64,000 nt of DNA from Serpula lacrymans var. lacrymans S7.9 (Eukaryota > Basidiomycota > Agaricomycetes > Boletales > Serpulaceae), in contig NW_006763300.1 of NCBI RefSeq assembly GCF_000218685.1, forward strand, positions 899,447-963,446, read 5' to 3'. This document shows positions 60,972-64,000 of the stretch, piece after piece. Positions within the stretch are counted from its first letter, which is position 1. Each line of letters opens with the position of its first letter. The notes below the pieces were generated by a model that worked only from the letters and a program-made list of their open reading frames with translations, was not told the DNA's origin and did not search any database. The position numbers and the translations under genes were made by a program.

Positions 60972-62502
60972 ATGCCAGAGCCTATGTCTTGGCCTGCAGA
61001 TATCATCAGGCATCTATTAGAACCTTTAGACAGCGACCAGACTGTTGTAGGTAAGTTGCAGCTTGTATTTTCACCCCCGACGATCGAAAAAGAAAATAAC
61101 ACATGGAAGATTTGCCGCCCTGTGACCCAACAACTCTACACAGTTTTTACAAGCTTGGGCAGTCTTTTTGCGATGGTTTCAGCACTTGTTCAGCAAATGA
61201 CGTGGATACATTTCTTGATCTGGCATATACGAAAATGTCGTCCATGTCGCAAGCTGATTCCTACTGTTGGAGAAGACTTTATACCGATGCTTGCATCCTT
61301 CGGTCTTTGGCCAACCTCTTGGACACGACTTCAGTAAACGAATCCGTCGCATCCGAAAGTATTGCGAAACTGGACCGTGCTATCATTATCGCCGGGGCAC
61401 CGGGTATAGGCAGACTGGAGCTTATTCACAATATCATCCAGCAGATCCAATCGCAGTATCTGGCATCACACAACCCTTTCCAACTAAACCCCTCCAATAA
61501 GCGTTTTTCCTCTATCTCGTCTATCGACAAGTTTATCTCTGGCACCTTCAAAGGGAATGTTCCTTATATCAACCCTCCTTCCCTTACACTCTTCCAGCGC
61601 TTGTGGTGTAACAGACCTTTCATCTTACGAGGTCACATTCTCCACTGGCCTGCTCTGAGCGAACACCCCTGGTCGTCTATAGATTATTTGCGTACTATCG
61701 CAGGCCCAGGGCGTGTTGTACCTGTGGAAATAGGCCAAGACTATAGACTCGATGACTGGAAGCCAGATATAATCAGCTGGGATTCATTCCTTTCGTCGTT
61801 ATATTCATCTAGTCGCCCTGGTTGTCAAGAAAGTCACGATGTCCTTTATCTCGCACAGCACAATCTCATGATGCAATTTCCAGCACTCCGTGATGATATT
61901 GTTCTTCCAGATTACATATTTGCATCTCTTCCTCCACCATCCACGTACCTGGAATACCAACCCCCGAAAAACGATGACCAACTTGTGCTCAATGCCTGGT
62001 TAGGTCCACAAGACACCGTCTCACCAGCACACACGGTATGTGTCACGCATTATTCCGTGGGATGACATCTGAAATAGTTGCCCCCAGGACCCGTACTTCA
62101 ATTGCTATGGTAATGTCAGCATTTGCGCATCTGATTCGTACTTGACTGTTCTCTCTAGCCCAAGTTGTAGGTCGTAAGACTGTATGGTTGGCCCCTCCTG
62201 ACATGACACCGTTCATGTATCCTTTCACTGTAACGTCGTCGGACATCGCCGATAGGTCTCATAATCCTGCTGCTAACATTGTGAATCCGTCTCTGAGTAA
62301 CACTTCCCGAGTCGATGTTTTTCCTTGCTCGGCGGAGGCAGAAAGCGCATCGCGTGGCGAATTTCCAGCATTCTGGGAAACTACACCCAAGTATGCCCTT
62401 TGTGCCACTTTAGAGCCTGGTGACATGTTGTTCTTTCCTCCTGGTTGGTGGCATGCGATGCGCAGTGAAGATGTCAGCTTTTCTGTCTCAATGTGGTTCT
62501 GA
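60972..62502 (+). CDS. JmjC (cupin-8) domain protein, KDM8/JMJD5-like
   Basis: Four exons (60972-61050, 61110-62035, 62088-62109, 62159-62502) give 456 residues. The N-terminal ~190 residues are helical. The JmjC core follows: RPFILRGHILHWPALSEHPW, VPVEIGQDYRLDDWKPDIIS, VLYLAQHNLMMQFPALRDDI, LNAWLGPQDTVSPAHTDPYF, YAQVVGRKTVWLAPP and MLFFPPGWWHAMRSEDVSFS. Fe(II) ligands His and Asp (HTD, across the exon 2/3 junction) and the distal His (WWHA) are present, and the overall layout matches KDM8/JMJD5. That family acts as an arginyl-hydroxylase or protease and was first described as an H3K36 demethylase. The substrate here is unknown. It is divergent from MOT1. Confidence 0.9.
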
Positions 62503-62805
62503 GGACTAATTTCCTGCATGTTGTGTCACTGTAAAGATACGGATCTATACTTGCGCTACTGGTACTAATACTATCTCACTCTTGTGCCATTGGTAATCAT
62601 TTGTATGTGACAGAAATGATTAGTGTATCAGACTTGCTGTCACCAGCCGGCCGTATCGGGTATAACCGAATTGAGATCAACTGTATTGTTGGACACCAAA
62701 TTCAGTTGAAGAACCAGGTGCTGATACCTGCTGGGAAACGTATACCTGGTGCTCGTGACAGCCAGCGTTCAAACATTCCATCTTGTTGGCTTCCCGTTGG
62801 CATAC
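62503..62805. other. Short intergenic region before SOG2
   Basis: Roughly 300 bp separate the JmjC stop from the SOG2 start. The frame upstream of the chosen ATG stays open back to 62749 without an ATG. No other gene is supported. Confidence 0.4.
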
Positions 62806-64000
62806 ATGATTTCACCAGATACAGAACGTGTAGTCGGGCGACAGCTCAGTAAGAATGGCCTCTTGTCACCATTGCCTTCTGCTTCTCTGAACGAAGGCCA
62901 CATTGCGGAAGCTCTTTTACAATCTCCGGACGATGGCGCTACTTTGGATTTTACGCATAAAAACCTTACAGATGTTGGAGAGGATAGTGTCGAAGAGATT
63001 GCCACTATTGGAACAAACGGCTCTCTCCAAGATGATAGCTCAGTTCTCCGGTACGTCTGACTACCTTGTATTTCATATCTCAAACTTACGGAACCATGCA
63101 ATGGGGTGGACGTACAACCTTATCAGCATTTCTCTAGGTTTTAATCGCTTAACGACTTTGACTACTGCCTTTGCACTCCTTTCTCGCCTGAGATACTTGA
63201 ATCTGACAAGCAATAGCTTTTCGGTTTTTCCTGATGTAGTACGTGACGGAGTCAAACTATTATCTGACGTACACTCAAGTACGCGACATTTTAAAAGCTA
63301 ACTGTGATGCCTTCTTTGGAAATTCTGGACATGAGCCGCAATAAGATCAAGAGACTGCCTGCTCAGCCTGGTTCTTTGGCGAACCTTCGGGTAAGTCGCA
63401 AAGACAGTAGACATAATCGCTAGTCGATAATTGACGCTATCTCGTATCGCAGGTTTTTTCCATTTCGAGAAACAAAATCACGAGGCTTCCTCCCTACCTG
63501 GCCGACTTTCGCAATCTGAACATCCTAAAAGTTGAACGTAATCCTATAGAATGGCCTCCAAGACATGTCGTGGAGCTCACGGAAAACATGGACGACCCTC
63601 AGATTAGGTCAACTTGGATAGCTGAACTGCAGACATGGCTACGTGAAAACAGCAACAGCAAGTCGGAAGCAAGGAGAGCTTTGGACGACCTCATAACAAA
63701 CGAGCAGGCCCCGTTAGATACCTCCATGTAAGTTTTAGCCTTAACTTTAGGACTTGTGTTCATTTCTGCTCAAACTTAGGTGTGAAGATATCTCCCCATG
63801 GCCGCACTCGCGTAAAAAACATTCAGACGCAGATGCCACACCCCATGCACGAACTTTTTCCGTTGACTCGGAACTTTCTTTCCCTTCTTGGACCGAGTCC
63901 GATGATCTTCCTCTTCACAGTTCGACTTTTTCGCCACGGTCGGAAAGACCACCACCACTGCAACTATCTAAACTTCCCGTATACAGTGACTCATCGCCTA
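62806..64000 (+). CDS. SOG2: SOG2-like leucine-rich repeat protein (5' part, truncated by window)
   Basis: Sog2 is an LRR component of the RAM signalling network that supports the Cbk1/NDR kinase in polarised growth. Exons 62806-63050, 63127-63238, 63298-63390, 63453-63727 and 63780 onward stay in frame to the window edge. The start MISPDTERVVGRQLSKNGLL is followed by ALLQSPDDGATLDFTHKNLT, then LRRs: LGFNRLTTLTTAFALLSRLR, YLNLTSNSFSVFPDV, LEILDMSRNKIKRLP, NLRVFSISRNKITRLPPYL and NLNILKVERNPIEWPP. A Ser-rich region with HARTFSVDSELSF follows. In fungi the Sog2 domain itself lies further on, outside this window, so the assignment rests on the LRR pattern and its match to the fungal Sog2 N-terminus. 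A different LRR protein is possible but less likely. Confidence 0.85.

Overview
The window reads as nuclear DNA of a mushroom-forming basidiomycete (Agaricomycetes). Genes are split by many 50-70 bp GT-AG introns, and two genes encode DUF6534 seven-helix membrane proteins, a family typical of that group. Most other genes are conserved eukaryotic housekeeping genes. I see no CRISPR array, bacterial operon, rRNA or convincing tRNA. One run of 100 N (18694-18793) marks an assembly gap.

Left part (1-25.9 kb) is gene-poor. It holds an LTR-like repeat with inverted ends and a second partial copy (24-1372), a 14-exon flavocytochrome b2-type lactate dehydrogenase gene (2027-4201), a small uncharacterised four-exon gene (6847-7435), and a low-complexity, histidine/serine/acidic-rich hypothetical gene on the minus strand that is cut by the gap (16757-19322). 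Between them lie diverged local duplications: about 150 bp x2 near 8 kb, about 950 bp x2 at 8.6-10.5 kb, and about 325 bp x3 at 12.3-13.1 kb. There are also long pyrimidine- or purine-rich tracts. The 6.6 kb from 19.3 to 25.9 kb contains no gene I can defend.

Middle part (25.9-34 kb): two tandem paralogous DUF6534 genes, then the kinetochore gene MIS12 and a metallo-beta-lactamase-fold gene, all on the minus strand.

Right part (34.6-64 kb) is gene-dense: NOT4 (RING/RRM ubiquitin ligase of CCR4-NOT), a divergently transcribed MSS116-type DEAD-box helicase, PDCD5, a GPI-anchored double-cupredoxin protein, a T5orf172/GIY-YIG-type protein, neuroguidin/LCP5, PAN2 (poly(A) nuclease), MOT1 (TBP-removing Swi2/Snf2 ATPase), a JmjC protein, and the 5' part of SOG2 (RAM pathway), which runs off the window. 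PAN2 and NOT4 both act in mRNA deadenylation, and MOT1 and NOT4 (also called MOT2) both affect basal transcription. Their closeness may be chance.

I did not find a clearly novel biological system. The best candidates for a second look are the uncharacterised gene at 6847-7435, the locally duplicated segments, the metallo-beta-lactamase-fold protein with an altered metal motif, and the gap-interrupted gene.
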